Shown here: piece by piece, positions 1 through 8,861 of the stretch
How positions within the stretch are numbered: position 1 is the first letter of the stretch
How the letters are laid out: each line of letters begins with the position of its first letter
Origin: JBDWFY01 sp965275915
GTDB lineage: Bacteria; Pseudomonadota; Alphaproteobacteria; Rhizobiales; Stappiaceae
Length of the DNA stretch: 64,000 bases
NCBI GenBank assembly: GCA_965275915.1
Contig: CBDHYI010000006.1
Location: 434,001 to 498,000, forward strand
Direction of reading: 5' to 3'
Notes under the pieces: model-generated
Databases searched by the model: none
Seen by the model: the letters and a program-made list of their open reading frames with translations, nothing else
Told to the model about the DNA's origin: nothing
Made by a program: the position numbers and the translations under genes

Positions 1-1320
1 TGCGTCGACATAAGCCATGTTCGTCAAACCCGGCTGGTCCAATACGGTCGGTTCGGTAACAGTTTTGTCCAACTGATTGCCGGATTGCTACTGCTGTTCG
101 GGATGTCCGTCCCGGCGTCAGCTCAATCAGCGTCCGCATACAATCTTGGAATTCAAGACAAGGTTCTGGTGAAAGTCGGCAAATGGCAACCTGCAGAAGG
201 CACCTTTCAGAACTGGGAGGGGTTCGGTGGTGAGCAGACGATCGCAGCGGATGGAAACATTTATCTTGCACTCATTGGGGCTGTGCAGGCCGCTGGAAGG
301 ACGCCACCGGTCGTTGCGGAAGAGATATCACTGCTTCTCCAGGCCCGCCTTGGGCTGGATCAGCCACCGGCGGTCACAGTCGAGATTGTTTCTTTCGGGC
401 CGGTTTTTATCGTGGGAGCGGTAAACAGTCCGGGGAGCTTTCCTTATATTCCCCGGATGACAGTGCTGCAGGCTGTAAGCATCGCCGGAGGTCATCTGCG
501 AACGACCAATCCAATGCTTCGGACAGAACGTGAGGCGCTGACGGCAGTTGGAGATTATGAAACGCTTCGGCTCCAGGGTTGGAGCGCGATGGCCCGGATT
601 GCCAGACTTAAGGCCGAGCTTGCGAATGCGGAAACGATAGAAATCCCCGAAGAGCTCGTTGGGCGTCCGGTTGCCGACGAGTTGATGGCATCCGAACAGG
701 AAATCCTCACAGCCCGGTTGAACAGCGTCAACTCAAGCAAGGCGGCACTCGTCGATCTGAAGAAGCTTCTGCGCTCGCAGATTGACACACTCAGCGAAGA
801 AATCACCTTGCGGCAAAAGCAGATCCAGCTTGCAAGAGAGGAACTTGAAAATGTGACCTCCTTGAAAGAGAGAGGCCTCGTCGTGAGCTCCAGGCAACGC
901 CAACTCAGCACAACTGTGACGGAACTCGAGGCAAAGGTCTTGACTTTGGATGTCGCCAAGCTTGAAGCGGAACAACAGTTAAACAAGGCGATACGCGATG
1001 AGTTGGACATCGTGAATATCCAGCGCCGCGAAGTGGTTACCGACCTCCAAAAAACCCGCGAAACGCTCGATCAGCTCAAAGTCCGCCTGCGTGTGGCCCG
1101 GGATCTTTATGCGGACACGGCTTCTCGAAGCGGTGCCATTGCCAATCAGACGTTGCAAACGACCTACAAGTACATGATTTCCCGCCGCGCGGACGTGAAT
1201 ACCGAACCGTTTGAGGCGAATGAACAAACGCTCATCTCCCCAGGCGATACGATTGAAGTCATCGCAATTGTAACAGACCTGGGCGAAGGCCCGGATACGT
1301 TTCCGACACTGCCGGAATAG
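1..1320 (+). CDS. Polysaccharide export protein, ExoF/Wza-like (5' end outside window)
   Basis: Outer-membrane polysaccharide export (OPX) family protein, predicted to help move exopolysaccharide through the periplasm and outer membrane. The frame is open to base 1. A TTG at 85 is the first plausible start inside the window, but the residues before it (several Arg, then hydrophobic LIAGLLLLFG) look like the n- and h-regions of a signal peptide ending near PASAQS, so the true start is probably upstream. Counting from the TTG, residues 15-100 resemble the Poly_export domain. A SLBB-type segment follows (PVFIVGAVNSPGSFPY, residues 106-121), then a long coiled coil (about 170-340) and a short second loop (ISPGDTIEVI). 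Its length and coiled coil resemble rhizobial ExoF more than enteric Wza, and no C-terminal membrane helix is seen. It is followed 11-23 bases later by a glycosyltransferase. Confidence 0.85.
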   Translation, partial: CVDISHVRQTRLVQYGRFGNSFVQLIAGLLLLFGMSVPASAQSASAYNLGIQDKVLVKVGKWQPAEGTFQNWEGFGGEQTIAADGNIYLALIGAVQAAGRTPPVVAEEISLLLQARLGLDQPPAVTVEIVSFGPVFIVGAVNSPGSFPYIPRMTVLQAVSIAGGHLRTTNPMLRTEREALTAVGDYETLRLQGWSAMARIARLKAELANAETIEIPEELVGRPVADELMASEQEILTARLNSVNSSKAALVDLKKLLRSQIDTLSEEITLRQKQIQLAREELENVTSLKERGLVVSSRQRQLSTTVTELEAKVLTLDVAKLEAEQQLNKAIRDELDIVNIQRREVVTDLQKTRETLDQLKVRLRVARDLYADTASRSGAIANQTLQTTYKYMISRRADVNTEPFEANEQTLISPGDTIEVIAIVTDLGEGPDTFPTLPE

Positions 1321-1343
1321 AAAGCAACAGAGTGCAAGCCTGT

Positions 1344-2510
1344 ATGAATAAGCGTGTAACAGTTTGTTTTCCTTTTGTCGGTGGTGCCATAGGCGGAAGT
1401 CACTTGTCAGCCATCAAGCTGATAAAGGGACTGGATGCACGGAGATTCAAAACACTCGTGGTGCTGCACGAGGACCAGGGACCTGTTGCCGACCAGCTCC
1501 GCGCGGCGGGCATCGAATTTGAGACGCTGTCCGGGGTTGGATTGTTGAGCGCGGCGGACTCAGGAAGCAGCACGTCCAAACTGCGCTATGGGGTCAGAAC
1601 ACTTCCAAGACTGGTCAAGTTCTTAAGACGTTTCAAAGTAGATATACTTCATACCAATGACGGCGTCATTCACGCCAACTGGGGGATGGCTGCAAAATTC
1701 ACCAGGGCCAAACATCTATGGCATCACAGAGCAGATCCGGAAGCGAAAGGCATCAATCTGTTAGCCCCGTTCCTGGCAGATCAAATCGTCACTGTCTCGA
1801 ATTTCTCAAAACCCAATCGCCCCCTGTTTTCTGTCGAGCACAAAACTCGTGTAATACACAGCCCTTTTGACCACCCTGAAAGACTTCCGGATCGCGACTC
1901 GTCAAGGATGGACCTCGTCCAGGAACTCGATTGTCATCCAGACACTCGATTTGTCGGTATTTTCGGAGAACTGATCGAACGCAAGAAACCCGTGGCTCTC
2001 GTTGAAATCATCAACGTTTTAAAAAAGCGGCATCCGGAGTTGCGGATTGTGGGCTTACTATTTGGGGTCCCCTCTCCCTATGGTCCCCGCTTGGATGAGG
2101 CGGTTCGCTTAAGAGCACAGGAACTGGGTGTATCGGATCGGGTCCATCTCATGGGATTTCGTCAACCGATCGAGCCGCTTATGTGTGGTTGCGACATCTT
2201 GCTGGTTCCGGCAATAAACGAACCGTTTGGCCGAACATTGATCGAGGCCATGTTGCTGGGTACGCCGGTTGTGGCCACCGATCATGGCGGCAATCCCGAA
2301 GCAATAAAAAACGAAGAAAATGGCTTCCTCGTTCAGCCTGATGATCCAAAGGCTTTTGTGGAACCTATCCGCAAATTGATGGACGACGCGAATTGTTGGA
2401 CAAGAATCAGCAAGACAGCTCAGAAGCAGGCGATGGACCGTTTCAGTGTTGAAATTCATGTCCGCGACATTGTTTCAATTTATGAACAACTTGCGGGGAA
2501 AAAAGCTTAA
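1344..2510 (+). CDS. Glycosyltransferase family 4
   Basis: GT-B fold glycosyltransferase of family 4, expected to transfer a sugar from a nucleotide-sugar donor to a growing surface polysaccharide in the cytoplasm. An N-terminal Rossmann half begins with VCFPFVGGAIGGSHLSAIKL. The C-terminal donor-binding half has the GT4 EX7E motif within EPFGRTLIEAMLLGTPVV, followed by the DHGGNPEAI loop. The length (388 residues) is normal. ATG 1344 is chosen. An in-frame GTG at 1332 would add four residues, and neither start has a strong Shine-Dalgarno sequence. The gene lies just after the export protein and before a sulfotransferase, which suggests a polysaccharide operon. Donor and acceptor cannot be read from the sequence. 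Confidence 0.9.
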   Translation: MNKRVTVCFPFVGGAIGGSHLSAIKLIKGLDARRFKTLVVLHEDQGPVADQLRAAGIEFETLSGVGLLSAADSGSSTSKLRYGVRTLPRLVKFLRRFKVDILHTNDGVIHANWGMAAKFTRAKHLWHHRADPEAKGINLLAPFLADQIVTVSNFSKPNRPLFSVEHKTRVIHSPFDHPERLPDRDSSRMDLVQELDCHPDTRFVGIFGELIERKKPVALVEIINVLKKRHPELRIVGLLFGVPSPYGPRLDEAVRLRAQELGVSDRVHLMGFRQPIEPLMCGCDILLVPAINEPFGRTLIEAMLLGTPVVATDHGGNPEAIKNEENGFLVQPDDPKAFVEPIRKLMDDANCWTRISKTAQKQAMDRFSVEIHVRDIVSIYEQLAGKKA

Positions 2511-2576
2511 GCTCCGGCCACCAAGTCTGGAAAGAAACGGGCGGTTTGTGCGCGTGAAGATGGAACTCTAATCAAA

Positions 2577-3398
2577 ATGAAGATGAACGACATTGATTTT
2601 TTGATCATCGGCGCGGCCAAGAGTGCGACGACCTGGCTGCAGCGGTCCCTTCAGGCCGATCCGCAAATATATATGCCGGATCCCGAGCTTCATTATTTCA
2701 GCCGGGAATATGCCAGAGGCCACGAATGGTACCTGAGCCAGTATCAGCCGCCAGCGGAATCCGTGTTAATCGGTGAAAAATCCAATTCCTATATGGAAGC
2801 TCCGCATGCGGCTGAGAGAATTGCCAAATCGTTGCCCGATGTCCGACTGATCGTTCAACTCAGAAACCCTGTCGACAGGGCTTACTCGGATTACTGCATG
2901 CTGTATCGCAGGGGCGAAGTCGGGCGAAATGTTGAAGAGCATCTTGATCCCAGAAAAAATGGAGATCAGCGTTTTATCGCAGACGGATTTTATTGCGATC
3001 AGCTTCAGCGTTTTGTCGACTTTTATCCCAAAGACCGGATTCTGATACTGCTTTATGAAGACATAAAGGTTGAACCGCAGAAAAATGTTGCGCTGACCCG
3101 TGCATTCATTGGCGCGGAGGGCGAGCAGCCGGAAATCCCGGTGCAATCAAAGGTAAAAGACAAAACAACACCGATGATCGATCCGTCGCTGAAGCGCTGG
3201 CTGAAGCCGTTAAAACCGATTGTGAATCCGTTTCGCGAAAACAGGTATTTCAAGAAGCTGCACAGCCGAGTCGCGGCGCCTATAGAATACCCTGCAATGT
3301 CGATCGACATCAGACAGCGTCTCGTCGATCACTACGCCGGCGAGGCTGAGCGCCTTGGCGCACTTACGGGAAGAGACCTGAAAGACTGGCTGCGCTGA
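2577..3398 (+). CDS. Sulfotransferase (PAPS-dependent)
   Basis: Sulfotransferase-domain protein that would move a sulfuryl group from PAPS to an acceptor, here probably a carbohydrate given the neighbours. The 5'-phosphosulfate binding loop is seen near the N-terminus as IIGAAKSATTWLQRSL (residues 9-24, Lys and Thr positions conserved). The 3'-phosphate binding segment is QLRNPVDRAYSDY (about residues 91-103). Its 273 residues are typical of bacterial carbohydrate sulfotransferases. No signal peptide or membrane helix is seen, so it should act in the cytoplasm. It is the third gene in line with an OPX export protein and a GT4. The acceptor is unknown; a glycolipid is an alternative to the exopolysaccharide. 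Confidence 0.88.
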   Translation: MKMNDIDFLIIGAAKSATTWLQRSLQADPQIYMPDPELHYFSREYARGHEWYLSQYQPPAESVLIGEKSNSYMEAPHAAERIAKSLPDVRLIVQLRNPVDRAYSDYCMLYRRGEVGRNVEEHLDPRKNGDQRFIADGFYCDQLQRFVDFYPKDRILILLYEDIKVEPQKNVALTRAFIGAEGEQPEIPVQSKVKDKTTPMIDPSLKRWLKPLKPIVNPFRENRYFKKLHSRVAAPIEYPAMSIDIRQRLVDHYAGEAERLGALTGRDLKDWLR

Positions 3399-4212
3399 CA
3401 AGTAGTTCAAGTGTATTACATAAGTATACACCTATAAATTACATAAACCCTGCTTTCTGCAAACATCAGTAAAATGCCGTAGGGGAACTTTGACGATCAT
3501 ATCTGTCGTATTCTTTTTTTTGTCAACTTTTTGTATCTGAGGTGACAAATTTCGGTGAACATTACATTTTTGTGACATAGCGCACAGAATTCTCTCAAAA
3601 AAAGTACTTGACTGTCTGTGGCGGTTGGTATGCTTATCAAATTGTAAATGGTTCAGTCCTAGTCTGAAATTCGATAGCAGAATCAATCATGTTGCGCACC
3701 GACTTGTTGCTTTGTGGTTTATTTTAGGCTAATATAAGGTGCGGCGGTCAAAAAATTCGAACTACGTGGCAACAGCTATTGTAGAAGCGAAGTGGGGAGT
3801 CGCTGTGAGTATAGATAATGTATATCTCGGTATAAAGTTAGTTGATATATTAAGAAAAGATTTGTTCTTACAACGCAAATCGCAAATTAAAATGTTGAGC
3901 CGGCAAGATTTTACTACGAAATCCGGACGGTGGAACACAAAAATACAAGTAAGACCGGGCCACCCAAACAAAATCGGCGGCGCCGCGTGCGCCGTTCATA
4001 AAAACAACGAAAAAAACCATAAAATAATATCAACTGTTGCAGGCAAGTCAGGGACTAGCGGAGATTCGCTGGTTATGAGTAGTTCCGGGGGGACATTCCC
4101 AATTACGCAAAGTGCTTAAGTGCCGTATCGGTGTGCTGATTTGAGTCAGTCGGACCGGCATGGAAATTGCAGCCACAAGTCTTAGTCACCCTGATTAGCT
4201 GGAAACCCATCG
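3399..4212 (+). other. AT-rich intergenic region with no confident gene
   Basis: About 0.8 kb that is clearly more AT-rich than its surroundings, between the sulfotransferase and the CapD-like gene. Close to the upstream stop is a weak inverted repeat, GTGTAT/ATACAC (3411-3416 and 3426-3431), without a T-tract. A TTGACT hexamer at 3608-3613 could be a -35 element, but its -10 partner is poor. A 126-codon open frame from a GTG at 3739 to 4119 is listed separately as doubtful. The region may hold the promoter and leader of the downstream gene, or decayed or transferred DNA. Confidence 0.5.
3739..4119 (+). CDS. Doubtful small hypothetical protein (126 aa)
   Basis: An open frame starting at a GTG and rich in Lys, Asn and Ser, unlike the neighbouring proteins. 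I recognise no domain, signal peptide or membrane segment. The only upstream purine run (TAAGG) touches the start codon, so ribosome binding is poorly supported. It sits in an AT-rich gap where long open frames are less expected by chance, which is the main reason to list it. It could equally be spurious, or overlap an untranslated leader of the gene at 4213. Confidence 0.2.
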   Translation: MRRSKNSNYVATAIVEAKWGVAVSIDNVYLGIKLVDILRKDLFLQRKSQIKMLSRQDFTTKSGRWNTKIQVRPGHPNKIGGAACAVHKNNEKNHKIISTVAGKSGTSGDSLVMSSSGGTFPITQSA

Positions 4213-6375
4213 ATGGCTTTCACGACGTTAAAAAATCCAATCCGATCCCTTCCGGGGATGAGTGCCAGACAGTTTTCACTTTATGCCTTTGATTTGGCTC
4301 TTTGCGGTGTCGCACTGGCTTTGTCCTGCCTTTTCCGGGTTGGGTTCGACTCGGTATTCACCTATGCATCCGAACTATCGGTGGTCATACCGGCCTTTAT
4401 GCTGATATGTGCCGTCGTTTTTCCCGCTGCGGGTCTCTACAATCGGCAGTGGCGATACGCGTCGATCATGGATGTCATTGCTATTTCGAAGGCCGTTTTC
4501 CTGGCCTCTGCGACATTCGCGTTCGTATTGCTGCTTATTTTCGGAACCACCGGTCAGGTGATGTTGCCGCGCTCGGTTGTTGCGATTGAAATTCCTGTCC
4601 TGATGTGTCTGCTGTTTGCGACACGCCTTGCGTTTCGCGTGGATGACTTCAGCACATTCGCCCAAAAGCGCAGTCGCGGCGTCAGCCGACCGGCCGAAAG
4701 TGTTCCCGTTCTTTTGGTTGGAGCGGGTGATGCGGGAGATCTCTATCTGAGGGCCTTGCAACGCGACACTATGAGCAACTATTTGCCGGTTGGATTTCTG
4801 GACAATGAGAAGTCCAAACAGGGGCTGACACATCGTGGTGTCCCGGTTCTTGGTGCTTATGAGAATTTTGATCAGATAGTCCGTGACCTTGAAGCGAATA
4901 ATGAACGGCCTCGCCATCTTATATTTACGGAGCTTTCCAAAGACGCGGACAAGGCTCAGGCCGAGCGATTGATTGAAAAAGCCGAAAGTCTCGGAATTGC
5001 CGTTTCGCAATTGACATCGCCCACCGAGCTCCGCAGCACCAAAAAAGGTGATAAATTCGAACTGCGGCCGATTGAATTGACAGACTTGCTGTTGCGTCCG
5101 CAGGCGGCGCTGGACTGTGCTGCTCTGTGTCGCTTGATTAAAGGCCGCCGGGTGCTGCTTACCGGTGCCGGCGGATCAATCGGCAGTGAACTTGCAAAAC
5201 AGGTTGTTGCACTCAATCCGGCGGAAATCGTGCTCATCGAGAACAACGAGCTCAATATGTATAATATCGAGCTTGAGTTGAACGAGTTGGCGCTGGATGT
5301 TCCGCGTTACAGCTACCTTTGCAATATTCGGGACGCAGGTCGCGTCAATCAGATCTTTTCGCGGCACCGCCCGGAACTGGTGTTTCACGCCGCGGCACTG
5401 AAGCATGTTCCCATCGTGGAACTCAATCCGTGCGAGGGCGTGCTGACCAACGTTATCGGCACGATGAACATTGCGGACGCCGCCAGAAGAACCAACGCAA
5501 TGGCGATGGTGCAGATCTCTACAGACAAGGTGGTCAATTCGACCGGCGTTATGGGTGCGACAAAGCGTTTGGCTGAACTATATTGTCAGGCACTCGATCT
5601 TGACGGTGTCGGAACAGCGAACAGTACGCGTTTCATGACCGTCCGGTTTGGGAATGTGCTGGGCTCGAGCGGCTCCCTCATTCCACTTTTCCAACGTCAG
5701 TTGGCCAAGGGTGGACCGCTGACCGTCACGGATCCGGAAATGACACGTTTTTTCATGACGGTACGCGAAGCGGTTGAACTGACACTTCAGGCGTCTGCTT
5801 ACGGACTTGAGGAACGCGTCGGTGAAGGTGAAATCTTCGTGCTGGACATGGGTGAGCCGGTCAAGATCATTGACGTGGCGCGACGCATGATCCGGTTGGC
5901 CGGACTGACGCCGGACGTCGACGTGAATATCGAAATCATCGGGTGTCGTCCAGGCGAAAAACTTTTTGAGGAATTGTTCGACTCTTCCGAGAAACGAGTG
6001 AACTCGCCTATTCCGGGCGTATTGGGCGCCATGCCCAATCCGGTTCCGCTGGATACCCTGAGAAGCCGATTTACCCAAATTCACCGGGCGGCGCTGAAGG
6101 GTGAAGAGAAGAACCTGTTTGAAGGCATTCAGAAGATCCTGCCGAACTACCAGCGCAAAGCCTCTGCGACCCAACAGTATGCCGCCAAGGCGTCGGAAAT
6201 ACCTGAAGAGAAGTTCGACAAGATGGAGTTGGGTCTGGATATCGCTCATGCGGGCGCCGGCATAAAGCGCTCTAATGCGGATGTGAAGGCTTACCAACGC
6301 CGCAAAGACACTCTCGTGGACCGTATCTGCAAACAGAGGCAGCCGTTAACCGAACCGAGCGTGGCAGCTGAATAA
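4213..6375 (+). CDS. Membrane-bound nucleotide-sugar dehydratase/epimerase, CapD/WbpM-like
   Basis: Polysaccharide biosynthesis protein of the FlaA1/CapD/WbpM group, which acts on UDP-GlcNAc-type substrates (4,6-dehydration and/or epimerisation) at the cytoplasmic face of the inner membrane. The N-terminal 150 residues contain about four hydrophobic helices. A CoA-binding-like Rossmann domain follows (VLLVGAGDAGDLYLRAL, about 166-182), then an extended SDR catalytic domain starting at VLLTGAGGSIGSEL (about 315-328). The catalytic region reads ISTDKVVNSTGVMGATKRLA, with the usual Tyr of YxxxK replaced by Met as in the WbpM branch. Its 720 residues include a C-terminal extension longer than usual. 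It starts with ATG after the AT-rich gap and ends before a strong hairpin. The exact product is not determined. Confidence 0.92.
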   Translation: MAFTTLKNPIRSLPGMSARQFSLYAFDLALCGVALALSCLFRVGFDSVFTYASELSVVIPAFMLICAVVFPAAGLYNRQWRYASIMDVIAISKAVFLASATFAFVLLLIFGTTGQVMLPRSVVAIEIPVLMCLLFATRLAFRVDDFSTFAQKRSRGVSRPAESVPVLLVGAGDAGDLYLRALQRDTMSNYLPVGFLDNEKSKQGLTHRGVPVLGAYENFDQIVRDLEANNERPRHLIFTELSKDADKAQAERLIEKAESLGIAVSQLTSPTELRSTKKGDKFELRPIELTDLLLRPQAALDCAALCRLIKGRRVLLTGAGGSIGSELAKQVVALNPAEIVLIENNELNMYNIELELNELALDVPRYSYLCNIRDAGRVNQIFSRHRPELVFHAAALKHVPIVELNPCEGVLTNVIGTMNIADAARRTNAMAMVQISTDKVVNSTGVMGATKRLAELYCQALDLDGVGTANSTRFMTVRFGNVLGSSGSLIPLFQRQLAKGGPLTVTDPEMTRFFMTVREAVELTLQASAYGLEERVGEGEIFVLDMGEPVKIIDVARRMIRLAGLTPDVDVNIEIIGCRPGEKLFEELFDSSEKRVNSPIPGVLGAMPNPVPLDTLRSRFTQIHRAALKGEEKNLFEGIQKILPNYQRKASATQQYAAKASEIPEEKFDKMELGLDIAHAGAGIKRSNADVKAYQRRKDTLVDRICKQRQPLTEPSVAAE

Positions 6376-6400
6376 AGACTGCCAGTCGTACGAAGTTGAA

Positions 6401-6436
6401 ACGATGACCGCCGCGTTCAGCGGCGGTCATCGTTTT
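6401..6436 (+). terminator. Rho-independent-type terminator after the CapD-like gene
   Basis: Perfect 14-bp inverted repeat, left arm 6401-6414 and right arm 6420-6433, with a 5-base loop (GTTCA) and a short T-run (CGTTTTGG) overlapping the right arm. It lies 26 bases after the stop codon of the CapD-like gene. The T-run is short, but the stem is very stable. Confidence 0.8.
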
Positions 6437-6583
6437 GGTCGTGTATCCCAAGCCGGGACAAACCATATCGGAGTTTCCGGTATAAAGCACCTCTGCTTAT
6501 CATCCCGATGTTCCCTATCAATCGCCACACGCGTGGAACAGATTTGCGCTCCGGCGATTGTAGCCGGCGAAAAGAGACGCTAA

Positions 6584-7402
6584 ATGCCCCTGCCCCGTCT
6601 GCGCCGTTTTACAATCCTGGTCGTTGCCTATGCTGCAGTGCTTTATTGCTCTGCAGTTGCGTATATGTATGTTTTTCAGAGAAGTTTTGTTTTCAAGCCG
6701 GCCGGCGTACTGGCGTCGCCGGCGGAAAGCGGCCTTGAAGCCGTTCAGTCGGAAAAAATGGGGATGAGCGACGGAACCAGCGTGACTGTCTGGCGCGCTG
6801 CTCCAAATATCGACGGAGCTCCGACAGTCCTGTATTTTCACGGGAATTCGGGCAATCTTTCAACGCGTGCGGCCAGGTATCGTCAAATTCTGGAGAGTGG
6901 TTTTGGCCTCTACGCACCGACGTATCGCGGATATGCCGGGAGCGAAGGGCAGCCTTCAGAAACGGGTTTGATCTCGGATGCGCTTGAACATTTCGACCGT
7001 TTGAGCAAGGAAACAACCGATATCGTCATTCATGGGGAATCTCTGGGAACCGGCGTTGCCACTGCCGTTGCGGCACAGCGCAAACCCATTGCGCTCATTC
7101 TTGAGGCGCCTTACACAGCGACCGTGGATGTCGCAGCTGAGGCTTACCCCTGGCTGCCTGTCGCATTTCTCATGAAAGATCAGTTCCCAAGTCGTGAGAG
7201 GATCGGTGCCGTGTCCTCACCGGTAATGATCATTCACGGAACGGACGATACAATTATTCCATTTGAACACGGCCAGGCCCTTTACGAAAAGGCCGGCGAG
7301 CCCAAAACCTTTGTGGCCATCGATGGGGCCGGTCACGGGGATCTATGGAAACGCGGATTGTGGGAAAATGCGCAGGACTTTTTGAGGGCCCAGCAATCCT
7401 GA
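6584..7402 (+). CDS. Membrane-anchored alpha/beta hydrolase (YfhR/BEM46-like)
   Basis: Serine hydrolase of the alpha/beta fold with an N-terminal membrane anchor (FTILVVAYAAVLYCSAVAYM, residues 7-26). The oxyanion region is YFHGNSGNLS (about residues 85-94), the nucleophile elbow is HGESLGTG with Ser near residue 150, the acid is in HGTDDTIIP and the catalytic His is in DGAGHGDLW. This layout matches the BEM46/YfhR group, whose physiological substrates are mostly unknown. The ATG at 6584 is preceded by an AAGAGA purine run. It stands alone after the terminator at 6401-6436 and converges on a kinase gene. Function beyond hydrolase or esterase is not inferred. Confidence 0.85.
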   Translation: MPLPRLRRFTILVVAYAAVLYCSAVAYMYVFQRSFVFKPAGVLASPAESGLEAVQSEKMGMSDGTSVTVWRAAPNIDGAPTVLYFHGNSGNLSTRAARYRQILESGFGLYAPTYRGYAGSEGQPSETGLISDALEHFDRLSKETTDIVIHGESLGTGVATAVAAQRKPIALILEAPYTATVDVAAEAYPWLPVAFLMKDQFPSRERIGAVSSPVMIIHGTDDTIIPFEHGQALYEKAGEPKTFVAIDGAGHGDLWKRGLWENAQDFLRAQQS

Positions 7403-7443
7403 CAACAGAGGACGCTCTAAACAAACAAGGTCCAACAGACAAA

Positions 7444-8091
7444 TCAGGGTTTCAGAATAAAATCCGGCACTCGGCTGTTCCGATAGATAAGCCGCCCGTT
7501 TGGCAGGTCGTTTTCTTCCAGCTTCCGCCTGATGCCCTCTTCATCAAGGCCGTGATCAATCCAGCGTTTTCGAAGGCGTTGCTGCAGCGTTTCTTCGGGC
7601 ACTTCAATTAAAATGGTTTTGTCAAAAAGCGGCGCCAGGTCGGTCCATGGCGGGTCGTTGAGCAACAGATAATTGCCCTCGGCGAGAATCAGCCGGACTG
7701 ACCGATCGATAATCCGGGCGCCGGCCCTGGCTATTTCGATGGAACGATCAAAGCGTGGAACGGCGACGGAAACTTCGTCATTCCGTCGCAGACGCTGAAG
7801 GATCGATCTCAGTCCGCCGACGTCGAATGTATGGGGTGCGCCCTTGCGGCTTCGCCAGCCGCGCGGCACCAGGACCTCGTCGTCGAAATGAAATCCGTCC
7901 ATAGGCAAAATCGCGCACCGGCCGGGAAACCCGGCGTTCAGGGTGGCAGAGAGGTTTTCAACCAGGGTCGATTTCCCGCTGCCCGGCGCGCCGGCTATCG
8001 CCAGAATCTTTCGTTCGTTTTCCCGGACGTGCCTCAACAGGTCCGTTATTTCGTCTTCCAGGCCGCTGGCGCGGAGTATCTTGCTTTGCAA
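7444..8091 (-). CDS. Uridine kinase/phosphoribulokinase-like P-loop kinase (FrcK-like)
   Basis: Small kinase-like NTPase of the uridine kinase/PanK-like family. The Walker A loop is AIAGAPGSGKST (about residues 31-42), a substrate loop is PMDGFHFDDEVL, and there is an acidic Walker B-like strand, LILAEGNYLLL. A lid rich in Arg (QQRLRKRWIDHGLDEEG) precedes the C-terminus. Proteins of this type in rhizobia are often encoded with sugar ABC transporters (for example FrcK with fructose uptake) and may phosphorylate a nucleoside or sugar-like substrate. Here it stands alone and converges on the hydrolase. The start is a TTG at 8091, just after an in-frame TGA upstream; no good Shine-Dalgarno site is seen. 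The substrate is unknown. Confidence 0.8.
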   Translation of the reverse strand: MQSKILRASGLEDEITDLLRHVRENERKILAIAGAPGSGKSTLVENLSATLNAGFPGRCAILPMDGFHFDDEVLVPRGWRSRKGAPHTFDVGGLRSILQRLRRNDEVSVAVPRFDRSIEIARAGARIIDRSVRLILAEGNYLLLNDPPWTDLAPLFDKTILIEVPEETLQQRLRKRWIDHGLDEEGIRRKLEENDLPNGRLIYRNSRVPDFILKP

Positions 8092-8212
8092 TGGAGGCAG
8101 ATCGCTTCTTCAATGGTGTGCGGTTGAACCGCGCGAAGCCGATGACCCGCGCGGCGAACGAGGAGCAGAGGCCCGCTTTTGTTCAGCTTACCTGAAACTC
8201 CAGAAGAAGATA

Positions 8213-8749
8213 TCACATATTATATCGGACCAGCGCGACCTGAGACACACACGTGTTGGACTGCTCGCAGCCTATAAACAGGTCTTCCGCCAGGCACACA
8301 GCCTCGATGGGATTTTCATGCGCATCGCTGGCAATCCGGTCTTGAAATTTGTTTGCCGGCAAGAGTTCGCCGGCTGTCTCAATTCCGAGGTCAGGGTTTT
8401 GGAAGGTCGGTTCGGACATGGTGAACCTGGAAGCCGTGCAGCCCAGGCGAATAGCGCCCGTCTGGTCGGAGGGCGTTTCGAAACTGCTTTTGTCCCAGTG
8501 TTGGTATGACACTGCAAGCACAGCAGTCTGCGGCCGTTGCGTCTTTGCAATCGAAAGACGGTCGGATTTACCTCTCGAACGCACCTGGCTGGAAGCGGCC
8601 GCTTGAGAGCTCAAACCGACGGCGGTCGCCACCGGCGCGCTTCCATTCTCCTCTGCACCGGCGCTTCGCGCCTTGTATTCATTGGCAATTGCTGCAAATG
8701 CCCACGGAACAGTGACAAAGCACAGCAACAGATTTCGAAGAAAATTCAC
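8213..8749 (-). CDS. Hypothetical secreted protein (178 aa)
   Basis: I do not recognise this family. The first 22 residues form a clear signal peptide (FLRNLLLCFVTVPWAFAAIA, then NEY), so export is likely. The rest is low in hydrophobic segments, with an Ala/Ser-rich linker (about 28-60) and four cysteines in the mature part (GCTAS, AVCLA, IGCEQ, NTCVS) that could form two disulfides in the periplasm. The start is GTG at 8749, with a GGAG Shine-Dalgarno seven bases upstream, which supports real translation. It lies between the kinase and the beta-mannosidase, all on the minus strand but with sizeable gaps. No function is proposed. Confidence 0.5.
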   Translation of the reverse strand: MNFLRNLLLCFVTVPWAFAAIANEYKARSAGAEENGSAPVATAVGLSSQAAASSQVRSRGKSDRLSIAKTQRPQTAVLAVSYQHWDKSSFETPSDQTGAIRLGCTASRFTMSEPTFQNPDLGIETAGELLPANKFQDRIASDAHENPIEAVCLAEDLFIGCEQSNTCVSQVALVRYNM

Positions 8750-8861
8750 AACCGCTCTCCATGCAAGATAGAGCGATGCTAGGAGAAAAGACTTAAGGTC
8801 CGATCAGATTAATCCGGACAATTTTAGATAACGCCCGAAAATCTAAACAAAGGCCGAAGAC

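Noticed and set aside
3608..3640. Promoter built on TTGACT at 3608
   Set aside because: The -10 sequence at acceptable spacing is poor, so it is noted only within the description of the gap.
5578..6297. Minus-strand open frame of 239 codons opposite the CapD-like gene
   Set aside because: No domain. The plus strand SDR domain is clear through this region.
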